Positions 1 through 6,021 of a stretch of 45,609 nucleotides of DNA are shown in pieces. The position numbers were made by a program, and so were the translations under genes. Origin of the DNA: Bacteroidales bacterium (lineage in GTDB: Bacteria > Bacteroidota > Bacteroidia > Bacteroidales > P3); the NCBI GenBank assembly GCA_024400495.1, contig JAKSMR010000021.1:1-45609 (forward strand), given 5' to 3'. Every line of letters starts with the position of its first letter. Position 1 is the first letter of the stretch. A model generated the notes under the pieces. The model did not search any database. It worked only from the letters and a program-made list of their open reading frames with translations, and was not told the origin of the DNA.

Positions 1-527
1 CCATGAAGGACGAGCCCTACACGTACACGGTTAAGGGATACAACGGAAATCCGATCGAGAAGACCGTCGCCGCGGCGAGCATGATGGACATCAACAAGGC
101 GATCATGCGGTGCCTCGTCAAGAACCTCGCAATGTTCGGCCTCGGCCTGTACATCTACGCGGGCGAAGATCTTCCCGAGGCGACCGACGGCGATGCCGAG
201 CCCGAGAAGAAGGCGGAGCCCAGCTCGGACAAGGCCGCGGCGAAGCTCAACGTCAGTCCCCAGCGTCCGATCCGCACGACCACGAACGTCGACGAGACCG
301 CGGCTCCTAAGGCTCCTGCACGCGGTAGGTCCCAGCTCTTCAAGCAGGCGTGGGCGTCTTACCTCAAGCTGTCCAGCGTCCAGACGCTCGACGTCGACGG
401 GCAGAAGAAGTTCTTCGTCGCCCTGCTCAAGAAGACCGTGAACCAGACCGACCCGCATGTCGTCACCGCGGAGGAGTGGGGCCGCGTCATCGCCCACATC
501 GACCAGATCGGGAAGGGGGTGGCCTGA
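1..527 (+). CDS. DUF1071-type single-strand annealing protein, C-terminal part
   Basis: This is the rest of the gene that begins at 45278; joining the two ends across the 55-bp overlap gives one protein of 267 residues. The family is a phage single-strand annealing recombinase (Sak/RecT/Red-beta-like) that pairs resected strands in the cytoplasm. The conserved domain ends about residue 150 of the joined protein, around the motifs MDINKAIMRCLVKNLA and GLGLYIYAGEDLPE. It is followed by an acidic, Ala/Lys-rich linker and a small helical C-terminal domain. In-frame translation can start at position 3, but that ATG is internal to the real gene. It overlaps the next gene (TGATG). Function follows from family resemblance and from the adjacent RecE-like nuclease. 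Confidence 0.85.
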   Translation, partial: MKDEPYTYTVKGYNGNPIEKTVAAASMMDINKAIMRCLVKNLAMFGLGLYIYAGEDLPEATDGDAEPEKKAEPSSDKAAAKLNVSPQRPIRTTTNVDETAAPKAPARGRSQLFKQAWASYLKLSSVQTLDVDGQKKFFVALLKKTVNQTDPHVVTAEEWGRVIAHIDQIGKGVA

Positions 528-787
528 TGCGAGACTACATCCGCAACGAGGTGAACAACTCGCCGACGGCGAGGAACCGCTACGTCATCCAGTTCAGGAT
601 CCCCCGCTCCGCCAGCATGAGGACTGCGCAGTATCAGGGTCTCCTCAAGCACTACAAGGCGACAGCAGGCGGCGAGCCCATCACGCTCGGCTGGCTGTAC
701 CAGAACGTCATGCTCCCCGCTCTGGCGGAATTCATGCGCCCGTACGTTCAGCAGGCCAACGCTGACAGGAAGGGGGATGCCGAATGA
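527..787 (+). CDS. Small phage protein, unknown function (86 aa)
   Basis: The start is the ATG inside the TGATG overlap with the annealing-protein gene, which indicates translational coupling. The product is basic in its first half (NSPTARNRYVIQFRIPRS) and ends in a helix (LPALAEFMRPYVQQANADRK). No catalytic motif or zinc ligand set is visible. Its place between the annealing protein and the replication gene suggests an accessory part in recombination or replication, but this is only context. A longer upstream reading of the same frame runs inside the preceding gene and is rejected. Confidence 0.7.
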   Translation: MRDYIRNEVNNSPTARNRYVIQFRIPRSASMRTAQYQGLLKHYKATAGGEPITLGWLYQNVMLPALAEFMRPYVQQANADRKGDAE

Positions 788-1044
788 AGCAGTCCGAGCT
801 GAAGCGCCGCGTCGGTTACGTCCAGCCCGAGTACGCCGAGACCTGCGGCACCTGCCGCAACTGCGTCCGCCGCGGAACGCACCTTCGCTGTAGCAGGTGG
901 GAGTTCGCAGTCGTCGCCGACGGCATCTGCCGCGACGGTTACGAGCGTCACGACCCGCCGCTCAACGCGATCGACACCCCGCTGTTCTTCCCTCTGGCGA
1001 AGATCTACGACAACCCTGTCAACATCTGTGGGGGTGCTCGATGA
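784..1044 (+). CDS. Cys-rich small protein, probable zinc binder (86 aa)
   Basis: An 86-residue protein with CGTCRNC at about residues 21-27 and two further cysteines (LRCSRWEF and GICRDGY), a spacing that could bind one zinc ion. It overlaps the preceding gene by 4 bases (ATGA) and the following gene by 4 bases (ATGA), so it belongs to the same coupled operon. I do not recognise a named family. A small DNA- or protein-binding accessory factor for replication is possible. Confidence 0.7.
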   Translation: MKQSELKRRVGYVQPEYAETCGTCRNCVRRGTHLRCSRWEFAVVADGICRDGYERHDPPLNAIDTPLFFPLAKIYDNPVNICGGAR

Positions 1045-1808
1045 TTAAGCCAGCAACGCTATGGGGGCTCATGAAGTCCTGCGACGACTCCAAGTGGCTC
1101 GGCGACATCTGCCGAGCCCTCGGGGGGCAGGACGTCGAGCTCGACTTCGGCCAGCGCCAGATGGTCAACTCGATCCGTCAGGACTCCGACTGGCTCGACG
1201 AGGCGATGGAGATCCAGCGTGAGAAGTGGCGTATGAAGAAGAGGGGACAAAGGGGGACATTTGAGACATGTCCCCCGTCCAAGGGGACAGGGGAAATGTC
1301 TTCTGTCCCCGATTGTCCTCCACCTTCCTTCCTTCCTTCCATCCTTCCTTCCATCCAACTCTCTAAAGAGAGTGAGAGAGAGGGGGCCCCGCTCGCGCGT
1401 CAAGATGTTCCAGATCTCAAGACGGTCGTGGCGACGGCAACATCCTCCATGGGTGTCTCGAAGGAATACGCCGAGTGGTGGTATGACGAAATGCAGGCCC
1501 GTGACTGGACCAAGGTCAACGGCGGACAGATCTCCAACACCAACTGGAGGCCCGTCCTGATGAGCTGGTGGAACCGTGCCAAGGACTCGGGAGAGGCCCA
1601 GCGCGTCCAGAACGAGCGGAAACAGGCTCAGGCGCTCTCGCCGAAGAACCTGAATGATTCCGACTGGATTCTCTGCGGAGAGCGCTGTGCCCTGTTTAAG
1701 GCGGGTCGCTGTGCGGGCGGGTGCATCATGCCTCCCCAGCTTCGGCCAGTCCCATGCCCTCCTGAGGAGTGTCATTCGTTCCGTCCCAAGCCAAAGGAGG
1801 CCAGCTGA
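1041..1808 (+). CDS. Putative phage replication initiator / helicase loader (O- or DnaD-like)
   Basis: A 255-residue protein. The N-terminal 70 residues are helical and resemble phage replisome-organiser N-termini (LWGLMKSCDDSKWLGDICRAL). The middle is low complexity and contains the DNA repeats listed separately. Residues ~130-190 carry the pattern EYAEWWYDEMQARDWTKVNG, then NTNWRPVLMSWWNRAKD. This looks like the C-terminal segment of phage replication proteins, where a W-containing helix precedes an NW...W motif. The last 50 residues form a Cys-rich tail (CGERCALF, AGRCAGGC, CPPEECHSF), likely a zinc site. The start at 1041 overlaps the previous stop (ATGA). As in lambda O, the candidate origin lies inside the gene. 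Function is inferred from architecture and context; no polymerase or helicase is encoded nearby. Confidence 0.55.
   Translation: MIKPATLWGLMKSCDDSKWLGDICRALGGQDVELDFGQRQMVNSIRQDSDWLDEAMEIQREKWRMKKRGQRGTFETCPPSKGTGEMSSVPDCPPPSFLPSILPSIQLSKESEREGAPLARQDVPDLKTVVATATSSMGVSKEYAEWWYDEMQARDWTKVNGGQISNTNWRPVLMSWWNRAKDSGEAQRVQNERKQAQALSPKNLNDSDWILCGERCALFKAGRCAGGCIMPPQLRPVPCPPEECHSFRPKPKEAS
1243..1380 (+). other. Candidate replication origin: GGGGACA iterons and pyrimidine tract
   Basis: Inside the putative replication gene, GGGGACA occurs at 1243, 1253 and 1283 and its complement TGTCCCC at 1269 and 1304. TGTC/TGTCC remnants lie at 1297 and 1314. GGGGGACAT (1252-1260) and ATGTCCCCC (1268-1276) form a perfect 9-bp inverted repeat. 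A strand-asymmetric CCTT-type pyrimidine tract follows (about 1317-1357), then CTCTCTAAAGAGAG and a purine run. Clustered iterons next to an easily distorted tract, inside an initiator gene, match the lambdoid ori layout. Seen directly: the repeats. Inferred: origin function. Confidence 0.5.
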
Positions 1809-2017
1809 TGCCATTCTTCCGCCACCGTTTCGGGCTCAAGCGTGTCAAGATCTGCCGTCACTGCGGCCAACCGTTCGAGACGGAGACGCCAGCACAGCGG
1901 ACCTGCAAGCGTCCTGAGTGCGTGCGGTGGGCGAAGGAGCTCAAGCATGAGCAGAACCGAAAGAGTCAACAGCGCTGGCTCGCAAAGAAGCGCCAGCAGA
2001 AAGGCAACAATAAATGA
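1808..2017 (+). CDS. Small zinc-ribbon-like protein (69 aa)
   Basis: The start is the ATG in the TGATG overlap with the replication gene. The product has CRHCGQPF followed by CKRPEC, a CxxC...CxxxxC pattern typical of small treble-clef or zinc-ribbon phage proteins. A very basic, Gln/Lys-rich helical tail (about residues 40-69) could contact nucleic acid. It overlaps the next gene by 4 bases (ATGA). The exact role is unknown; position suggests a replication accessory protein. Confidence 0.7.
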   Translation: MPFFRHRFGLKRVKICRHCGQPFETETPAQRTCKRPECVRWAKELKHEQNRKSQQRWLAKKRQQKGNNK

Positions 2018-2241
2018 GCAGAGACATGAGAGGCACGATGTTCGACGTCGACCCTCAGGGTCCAGACGATCCGATCAAGCTCGGATGTCTCCAGATCGAA
2101 GGCGTCAAGGTCTACATGGAGATCTACCACGAGCAGGAGGGGCAGAAGCGCCGATACAATCCGATCCGCCTGTCCTACCCCAACGACAACACCCATCACC
2201 TAATCCCTGTCAAAGTCAAACCCACCAACGAGGAATACTAA
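2014..2241 (+). CDS. Conserved-looking small phage protein, unknown (75 aa)
   Basis: A 75-residue soluble protein that starts in a 4-base ATGA overlap with the zinc-ribbon gene and ends one base before the SSB-like gene. Predicted mainly beta (LGCLQIEGVKVYMEIYHEQ), with no cysteines arranged for metal binding and no membrane segment. Operon position is the only hint, between replication and SSB genes. Confidence 0.65.
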   Translation: MSRDMRGTMFDVDPQGPDDPIKLGCLQIEGVKVYMEIYHEQEGQKRRYNPIRLSYPNDNTHHLIPVKVKPTNEEY

Positions 2242-2242
2242 C

Positions 2243-2638
2243 ATGAACACTGAGCGAAACAACAGCAACGGACCCTACGCCTACACTGGCGAGATCGTCG
2301 ACGTCGGCGAGGTCCAGTCCTTCGGGACCAAGGGATTCACCAAGCGTGAGGTCATCCTCTGCCCCGACCAGACCGCGACCTACCCGTCCTACCTCCAGAT
2401 CGTGCTGAAGAAGGACGCCACGTCCCTCATCATGCCGCAGGACAAGGGCAAGACAGTCACCGTCAAGTTCTTCGTCGAGACCCGCAAGTGGACCTCCAAG
2501 ACCACGGGCAAGTCTGGCTTCTCCACCGAGGCGTCCGCCTTCAAGGTCCTCTGGCCCAACGGCGGAAGCTCAGCTCCCAGCGCCGCCTCCGACGCTCCCG
2601 ACTGCTCCGCTGTCGAGGACGAGGACCTGCCGTTCTAA
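2243..2638 (+). CDS. DUF3127-type single-stranded DNA-binding protein
   Basis: A 131-residue OB-fold-type protein. Residues ~12-105 follow the DUF3127 pattern: a GEIVDVGEVQSFGTKGFTKR segment, then TYPSYLQIVL, then a strand with VTVKFFVETRKW and a Ser/Gly loop. The C-terminus is acidic and ends EDEDLPF, the hallmark tip by which bacterial SSB recruits partner enzymes. It should coat single-stranded DNA produced during replication and by the RecE-like nuclease, and hand it to the annealing protein. Its place in the replication operon fits. The fold assignment rests on pattern recognition. Confidence 0.75.
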   Translation: MNTERNNSNGPYAYTGEIVDVGEVQSFGTKGFTKREVILCPDQTATYPSYLQIVLKKDATSLIMPQDKGKTVTVKFFVETRKWTSKTTGKSGFSTEASAFKVLWPNGGSSAPSAASDAPDCSAVEDEDLPF

Positions 2639-2643
2639 CCACC

Positions 2644-2676
2644 GACGCCCGAGTCGGGGCGTCCCCTCGGCTCGGG
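2644..2676 (+). terminator. Two competing hairpins after the SSB gene
   Basis: GACGCCC (2644-2650) and GGGCGTC (2657-2663) form a perfect 7-bp stem with a 6-nt loop. CCCGAG (2648-2653) can instead pair with CTCGGG (2671-2676). The two structures exclude one another and no U-tract follows, so this is either a weak terminator or an attenuator between the replication operon and mazG. Confidence 0.45.
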
Positions 2677-2701
2677 TAATTAATCAATAAGGAATTATCT
2701 A

Positions 2702-3064
2702 ATGCTCACCGCAAACGAATATCAGGCCAAGGCCCACCAGTTCGCCAAGTATGGCGGCAACGTCTCCTACCCCTTCTGCGGGCTCGCCGAAGAGGCGGGA
2801 GAGGCCCTCGGCAAGTTCGCCAAGTTCATCCGCAAGCACGAGGGCATGGACCCTGTCACTGCCGCTGGATGGGAGACAATGCAGGACGACGTCGCGGAGT
2901 TCAAGATCGACCTGAAAAAGGAGCTCGGGGACGTCCTGTGGATGGTCGCCGAGATCGCCACGACCTTCGATCTCGAGCTGGAGCAGATCATGGCAGGCAA
3001 CCTGCTCAAGCTGGATGACCGCGCACGCCGCAACGTGATCATCGGCGAAGGCGATAACCGCTGA
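2702..3064 (+). CDS. MazG-like nucleoside triphosphate pyrophosphohydrolase
   Basis: A 120-residue all-helical protein with the MazG/all-alpha NTP-pyrophosphatase metal site: E30/E31 and E34 in GLAEEAGEALGK, and E74 with D77 in KELGDVLWMVAEI (ExxE...ExxD). Members hydrolyse (d)NTPs to the monophosphate and pyrophosphate, and in phages are thought to adjust nucleotide or alarmone pools. The length is normal for a single-domain phage MazG. It is the first gene after the hairpins at 2644-2676 and has only a weak ribosome binding site (AAGGAAT). It may therefore be expressed separately from the SSB operon. Confidence 0.85.
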   Translation: MLTANEYQAKAHQFAKYGGNVSYPFCGLAEEAGEALGKFAKFIRKHEGMDPVTAAGWETMQDDVAEFKIDLKKELGDVLWMVAEIATTFDLELEQIMAGNLLKLDDRARRNVIIGEGDNR

Positions 3065-3088
3065 CGACTGGACAGGAGGATTATCCAT

Positions 3089-3472
3089 ATGAGTGCTTAT
3101 TTATACAAAGGGTACAAGATTTCAAACCTTGGTTATCATCAACCCGACCATTGTGTGTGGTGGGAAGCGGTAGATAAGAATGGGTGCGCGTGTTTCCACG
3201 GGAACACACTTCGCGAGGTTGAAATGCTAATCAACGATAGCGAATGGGAAGATAAGCTGAAAGTTAAGGACGCTGAGATCGAGAAGCTCCGTGCCGAGAA
3301 CAAGAAGCTCATTGTTGTATTAGAAGCGGCACTAAAGAGCGAAGGCATCCAAGACTGCCTTAAACGCGGATGCGAGAACTGCGGCTTTGGCGTAGGTTCG
3401 TGCGACTGTCGCCCGTTCGTCGATGTGATCAAGAAAATGGCAGAGAAGGAGGTGAAGAATGACGCCAAGTGA
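3089..3472 (+). CDS. Phage protein with YKGYKI domain and coiled coil (127 aa)
   Basis: A well-placed AGGAGG lies upstream of this ATG. The N-terminal 50 residues (YLYKGYKISNLGYHQPDHCV...) look like a small beta domain seen in phage hypothetical proteins. Residues ~55-90 are a charged coiled coil (KLKVKDAEIEKLRAENKKL), and a C-terminal Cys cluster (CLKRGCENCGFGVGSCDC) may bind zinc. The AT content is higher than in flanking genes, which suggests recent acquisition. It overlaps the next gene by 14 bases, with the next gene's ribosome binding site inside its 3' end. Function unknown. Confidence 0.7.
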   Translation: MSAYLYKGYKISNLGYHQPDHCVWWEAVDKNGCACFHGNTLREVEMLINDSEWEDKLKVKDAEIEKLRAENKKLIVVLEAALKSEGIQDCLKRGCENCGFGVGSCDCRPFVDVIKKMAEKEVKNDAK

Positions 3473-3674
3473 ACTGGCGCGGATGCGCAATCCGCTCTCG
3501 ATCGCCAATATGAGGCGAATTAGAAAAACCCTCCGTTCCATCGACTACAACCTGACCGTGAGGTGTCGCAACATGGTTGAATTCAAAGATTGGCAACGCG
3601 AGATCAGCGACGATCTGTGTGCGTGTCTGGCCATCCTCAACGAGTGGGACAGGCGCAGGAAGGAGGTAAAGTGA
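3459..3674 (+). CDS. Small basic helical protein, unknown (71 aa)
   Basis: A 71-residue, Arg-rich helical protein (MRRIRKTLRSIDYNLTVRCRNMV). Its start uses the GGAGGTGAAG ribosome binding site lying in the 3' end of the preceding gene, and its own end (RRKEVK) encodes the same kind of site for the next gene. No domain is recognised. Confidence 0.65.
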   Translation: MTPSELARMRNPLSIANMRRIRKTLRSIDYNLTVRCRNMVEFKDWQREISDDLCACLAILNEWDRRRKEVK

Positions 3675-3901
3675 TGACAAAGGAAATGGTGAATCATCCG
3701 TCCCACTATCAGGGAAACGGCATCGAGGTCATCGATGTCATCGAGGCTTTCGGCCTCGGGTTCTGTCTAGGAAATGTAGTCAAGTATATACTAAGAGCTG
3801 GGAAGAAGGATGCGCGACTCCAAGAACTGCGCAAGGCGATGTGGTACTTGGATCGCGAGATTAATAACACGATGAAGGAGGAGGTCAAGGATGGCGAGTA
3901 A
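3674..3901 (+). CDS. DUF3310 protein
   Basis: A 75-residue protein with the full DUF3310 signature: VNHPSHYQG near the N-terminus, then GIEVIDVIEAF, then GNVVKYILRAGKK, then a helix with YLDREI. DUF3310 is common next to nucleotide-metabolism genes in tailed phages and is sometimes labelled nucleotide kinase-like, but its activity is not established. The start is the ATG of the GTGATG junction after AGGAGG; an upstream in-frame ATG lies inside the preceding gene and has no such site. Confidence 0.85.
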   Translation: MTKEMVNHPSHYQGNGIEVIDVIEAFGLGFCLGNVVKYILRAGKKDARLQELRKAMWYLDREINNTMKEEVKDGE

Positions 3902-4178
3902 GGTCTATTCGGCGCAGGATATGCGCGACGCGGCGAACTCGCGCGAGGCGTGGGGCTACAAGGACGCGTTAAACAATATGCTCCGTCAGGCGGCGGAGGC
4001 GTTGGAGCGCGAGAAGAAGTACGAGTACTCTGTTTTATATTGCGTCGACGAGAGCGAGTTTAATGACGTGAGGCATTTCGACACTCTCGACGACGCCAAG
4101 GACAACGTTGATGACTGCGGGTATGACGAGTTGAAATTCGTCCGCCGCGAGGTCGGCGAGTGGGAGGAGGTGAAGTGA
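3891..4178 (+). CDS. Small acidic phage protein, unknown (95 aa)
   Basis: Starts 11 bases inside the DUF3310 gene behind GGAGGAGGTCAAGG. The first 45 residues are helical and Ala-rich; the second half alternates strand and acidic loops (YEYSVLYCVDESEF, FDTLDDAKDNVDD). This resembles a small alpha/beta domain seen in phage accessory genes. No active site is visible. It ends EEVK, carrying the ribosome binding site of the next gene. Confidence 0.65.
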   Translation: MASKVYSAQDMRDAANSREAWGYKDALNNMLRQAAEALEREKKYEYSVLYCVDESEFNDVRHFDTLDDAKDNVDDCGYDELKFVRREVGEWEEVK

Positions 4179-4369
4179 TGAATGATTATGAGAAGATCGC
4201 ATCCGAGATCGGGAAGGTCAAGAGCGCGGTATGCGGAATATCGCTGGATGGACTCGACGAGGGGACGAGGGATATCGTCAACAGACTGCTTGGCGAGGCG
4301 GTGTTGCACATCAACAACGCGGAGGGGTATCTCGAGTGGAAGGCCGAGAAGGAAAGCGAGGTGAAGTGA
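4178..4369 (+). CDS. Small helical protein, unknown (63 aa)
   Basis: Starts at the ATG of a GTGATG junction behind GGAGGAGGTGAAG. The product is probably a helical hairpin (YEKIASEIGKVKSAVCG, then GTRDIVNRLLGEAVLHINNAEGYLEW). It ends SEVK and again overlaps the next start. No recognised family. Confidence 0.65.
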   Translation: MNDYEKIASEIGKVKSAVCGISLDGLDEGTRDIVNRLLGEAVLHINNAEGYLEWKAEKESEVK

Positions 4370-4605
4370 TGGCGACTGAAACAGTAACGAAGTGCACCTG
4401 CGACTGGTGCGGAAGAGTCCTGTCGACGGAGCATTTGCCAAATCAAGGTCAGATTTGCGGAGTCGCCGTCACGATCCCTGTCAAGGTCAAGCGCTTCTTA
4501 GGGTTGTTCGGAACGATAACGCGAACAGATGAAATTTGCCAAGAGTGTTTTGACGAATTCAAAGCAAAGCGCTGGACGGAGGTGCGAGATGAAAGTGACA
4601 GCTGA
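4369..4605 (+). CDS. Small zinc-finger-like protein (78 aa)
   Basis: Starts in the GTGATG junction after GCGAGGTGAAG. It contains CTCDWCGR near residue 9 and CQEC near residue 61, a split CxxC...CxxC knuckle that frames a short beta domain (VAVTIPVKVKRFLGLFGT). The last 17 bases overlap the ThyX-like gene in another frame. Such small zinc proteins are frequent in phage accessory regions; the target is unknown. Confidence 0.7.
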   Translation: MATETVTKCTCDWCGRVLSTEHLPNQGQICGVAVTIPVKVKRFLGLFGTITRTDEICQECFDEFKAKRWTEVRDESDS

Positions 4606-5122
4606 GGCCTTGACGTCGTGGTCTCTAGTAGCTGAGGCCGCACGAACGACAGTATGGAAAGGATCGTTGCCTGATGGCAAGGAACCCAGCGACGAATTCC
4701 GAAGCGCGATCATCAGGTCCGAGCACTCGCCTCTCAGGGCCATCGTGTTCAAGATTCGCATGGAAGGTATCCCGACGTGCGTTAGCGTGCACCTAGTTAG
4801 GCATCACGTCGGCGTCGAGCATTACGTCAGCACAAACCGTCCAGACCGTAACGGTGGCAATACGAACGTCGACCGCAACACGCCCGTGAACCACCTGATG
4901 ATCATCAACGCTCAGGAGCTCCTGTTCATGGCGCGTCGTCGCCTGTGCGGCATGGCGTCGCCAGAGACGCGGACGGTCATGCGATACATTACGGACGCTG
5001 TTGCAAAGGTTGATCCTATCGTCGCGTCACACATGCTACCCATGTGTGCCTATCGCCACATGTGCCCTGAGCAAAACGGGTGCGGTCTCTGGGACAGAAT
5101 CAACTCGGAGGACCCCAAGTGA
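4589..5122 (+). CDS. thyX: ThyX-like flavin-dependent thymidylate synthase family protein
   Basis: A 177-residue protein with the ThyX fingerprint RHx...S as R71-H72-H73-(7 residues)-S81, then NR and DR. Canonical ThyX has RHR at this place, so the third residue is His. Further family-like segments are NHLMIINAQELLFMARRRLC, ETRTVM and a C-terminal PMCAYRHMCPEQNGCG. ThyX makes dTMP from dUMP using FAD and methylene-tetrahydrofolate. The protein is shorter than typical cellular ThyX (about 220-250 residues), as in other phage versions. The start at 4589 has GGAGGTGCG upstream; an earlier in-frame ATG lies within the previous gene and lacks a site. Confidence 0.75.
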   Translation: MKVTAEALTSWSLVAEAARTTVWKGSLPDGKEPSDEFRSAIIRSEHSPLRAIVFKIRMEGIPTCVSVHLVRHHVGVEHYVSTNRPDRNGGNTNVDRNTPVNHLMIINAQELLFMARRRLCGMASPETRTVMRYITDAVAKVDPIVASHMLPMCAYRHMCPEQNGCGLWDRINSEDPK

Positions 5123-5580
5123 TGTGGACGCAGAAGCGATACAGGGAATACCTCGCCAAGCGCCTCGGCCATCCCGTGAAGACCTCGCGGGCTGGCCGTA
5201 GCTGGAGCGAGCCAGAGAAGCGCTACTTCCTCGGGGTGCTTCACGGTGTGGGCGAATACGAGTCCTGCCGTCTGCGGGTGTTCCCAGACTCTGTCGAGGA
5301 GCATCACTACACGCCAGACTTCACGACGGTGAACCACGGACGCATCGTGCATCACGAGGTCAAGGGTGCCTACCGTCTCCAGTCGCAGGACGCCGCGAGG
5401 CTCAGGTTCATCGGCGCGAGCTGGTGCAACAGCATGGACACGTTCGTCTGGGCGAAGGAACGGCGCAACAGGCGCTGGGACGTCGAGGTCTTCAGGGGTG
5501 GCGTCAGGCTCATCAAGCAGGCTGGCGTCACTGGGTTCGAGATCAACAGGGAGGGACAATTCACATGGCACGGGAAATGA
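5122..5580 (+). CDS. DUF1064-like PD-(D/E)xK endonuclease
   Basis: A 152-residue protein with the nuclease core: a Glu in SEPEKRY (~32), YTPDF with D66, and HHEVKGAY with E79 and K81, giving a PD...ExK arrangement. This is the DUF1064 layout, a phage family related to Holliday-junction and VSR-like nucleases. It sits immediately upstream of the terminase genes, so trimming of branched DNA before packaging is plausible. The start is the ATG in the GTGATG junction after ThyX; an earlier in-frame ATG lies in the upstream gene. Confidence 0.75.
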   Translation: MWTQKRYREYLAKRLGHPVKTSRAGRSWSEPEKRYFLGVLHGVGEYESCRLRVFPDSVEEHHYTPDFTTVNHGRIVHHEVKGAYRLQSQDAARLRFIGASWCNSMDTFVWAKERRNRRWDVEVFRGGVRLIKQAGVTGFEINREGQFTWHGK

Positions 5581-6017
5581 CATTCGAGATCGCCGCCGAG
5601 CAGTTCGCAGAGCTCGTCCTAAACGGCATGTCGCAGTCGGACGCGTACAAGAAGACGCATCCAGACTGCCACCAGAGCGGGAACCCACTGCACGTCAAGG
5701 CGTGCACGTTCGCGCACCTGCCTCGGGTGGTGGCGGCGATGGACCGCAAGCGGGAGGAGATGCGCGAGCGCCACCTCCGATTCCGCGACAGTCTGGTGAA
5801 CCATCTGTGCGACGAGATCGAGCAGTGCTGGCAGGACAACCGCACGCTGGCTCCTGTCATGAAGCAGGTCGACACAGCGACACGCGTGCTCGGCATGGAC
5901 AAGCAGGTCGTCGACGTGACGGCGAAGGTCGGTCCGATCGACTCGGACAGCGCAGTCGACAAGCTGAACTTTCTGGCGTCGAAGGCCAAGGCACCCAAGG
6001 GGAAGGGTAAGAAATGA
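5565..6017 (+). CDS. terS: Terminase small subunit
   Basis: A 150-residue protein directly before the large terminase. The N-terminus has a helix-turn-helix-like segment (FAELVLNGMSQSDAYKKTHP) typical of TerS DNA-recognition domains, then a helical oligomerisation region (residues ~60-110) and a basic tail rich in Lys (KAKAPKGKGKK). TerS recognises the packaging site and recruits TerL. The start at 5565 has GGGAGG 9 bases upstream and overlaps the nuclease gene by 16 bases; ATG 5577 is the alternative. Confidence 0.8.
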   Translation: MAREMTFEIAAEQFAELVLNGMSQSDAYKKTHPDCHQSGNPLHVKACTFAHLPRVVAAMDRKREEMRERHLRFRDSLVNHLCDEIEQCWQDNRTLAPVMKQVDTATRVLGMDKQVVDVTAKVGPIDSDSAVDKLNFLASKAKAPKGKGKK

Positions 6018-6021
6018 CGAT

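Noticed and set aside
1-55. True short direct terminal repeat of virion DNA as in T7
   Set aside because: The repeat lies inside a coding frame, not next to terminase or late genes, and its length fits an assembler overlap.
1321-1360. CCTT repeats as a sequencing or assembly artefact that breaks a gene
   Set aside because: The reading frame stays open on both sides with sensible protein patterns, and the iterons next to it suggest a biological role.
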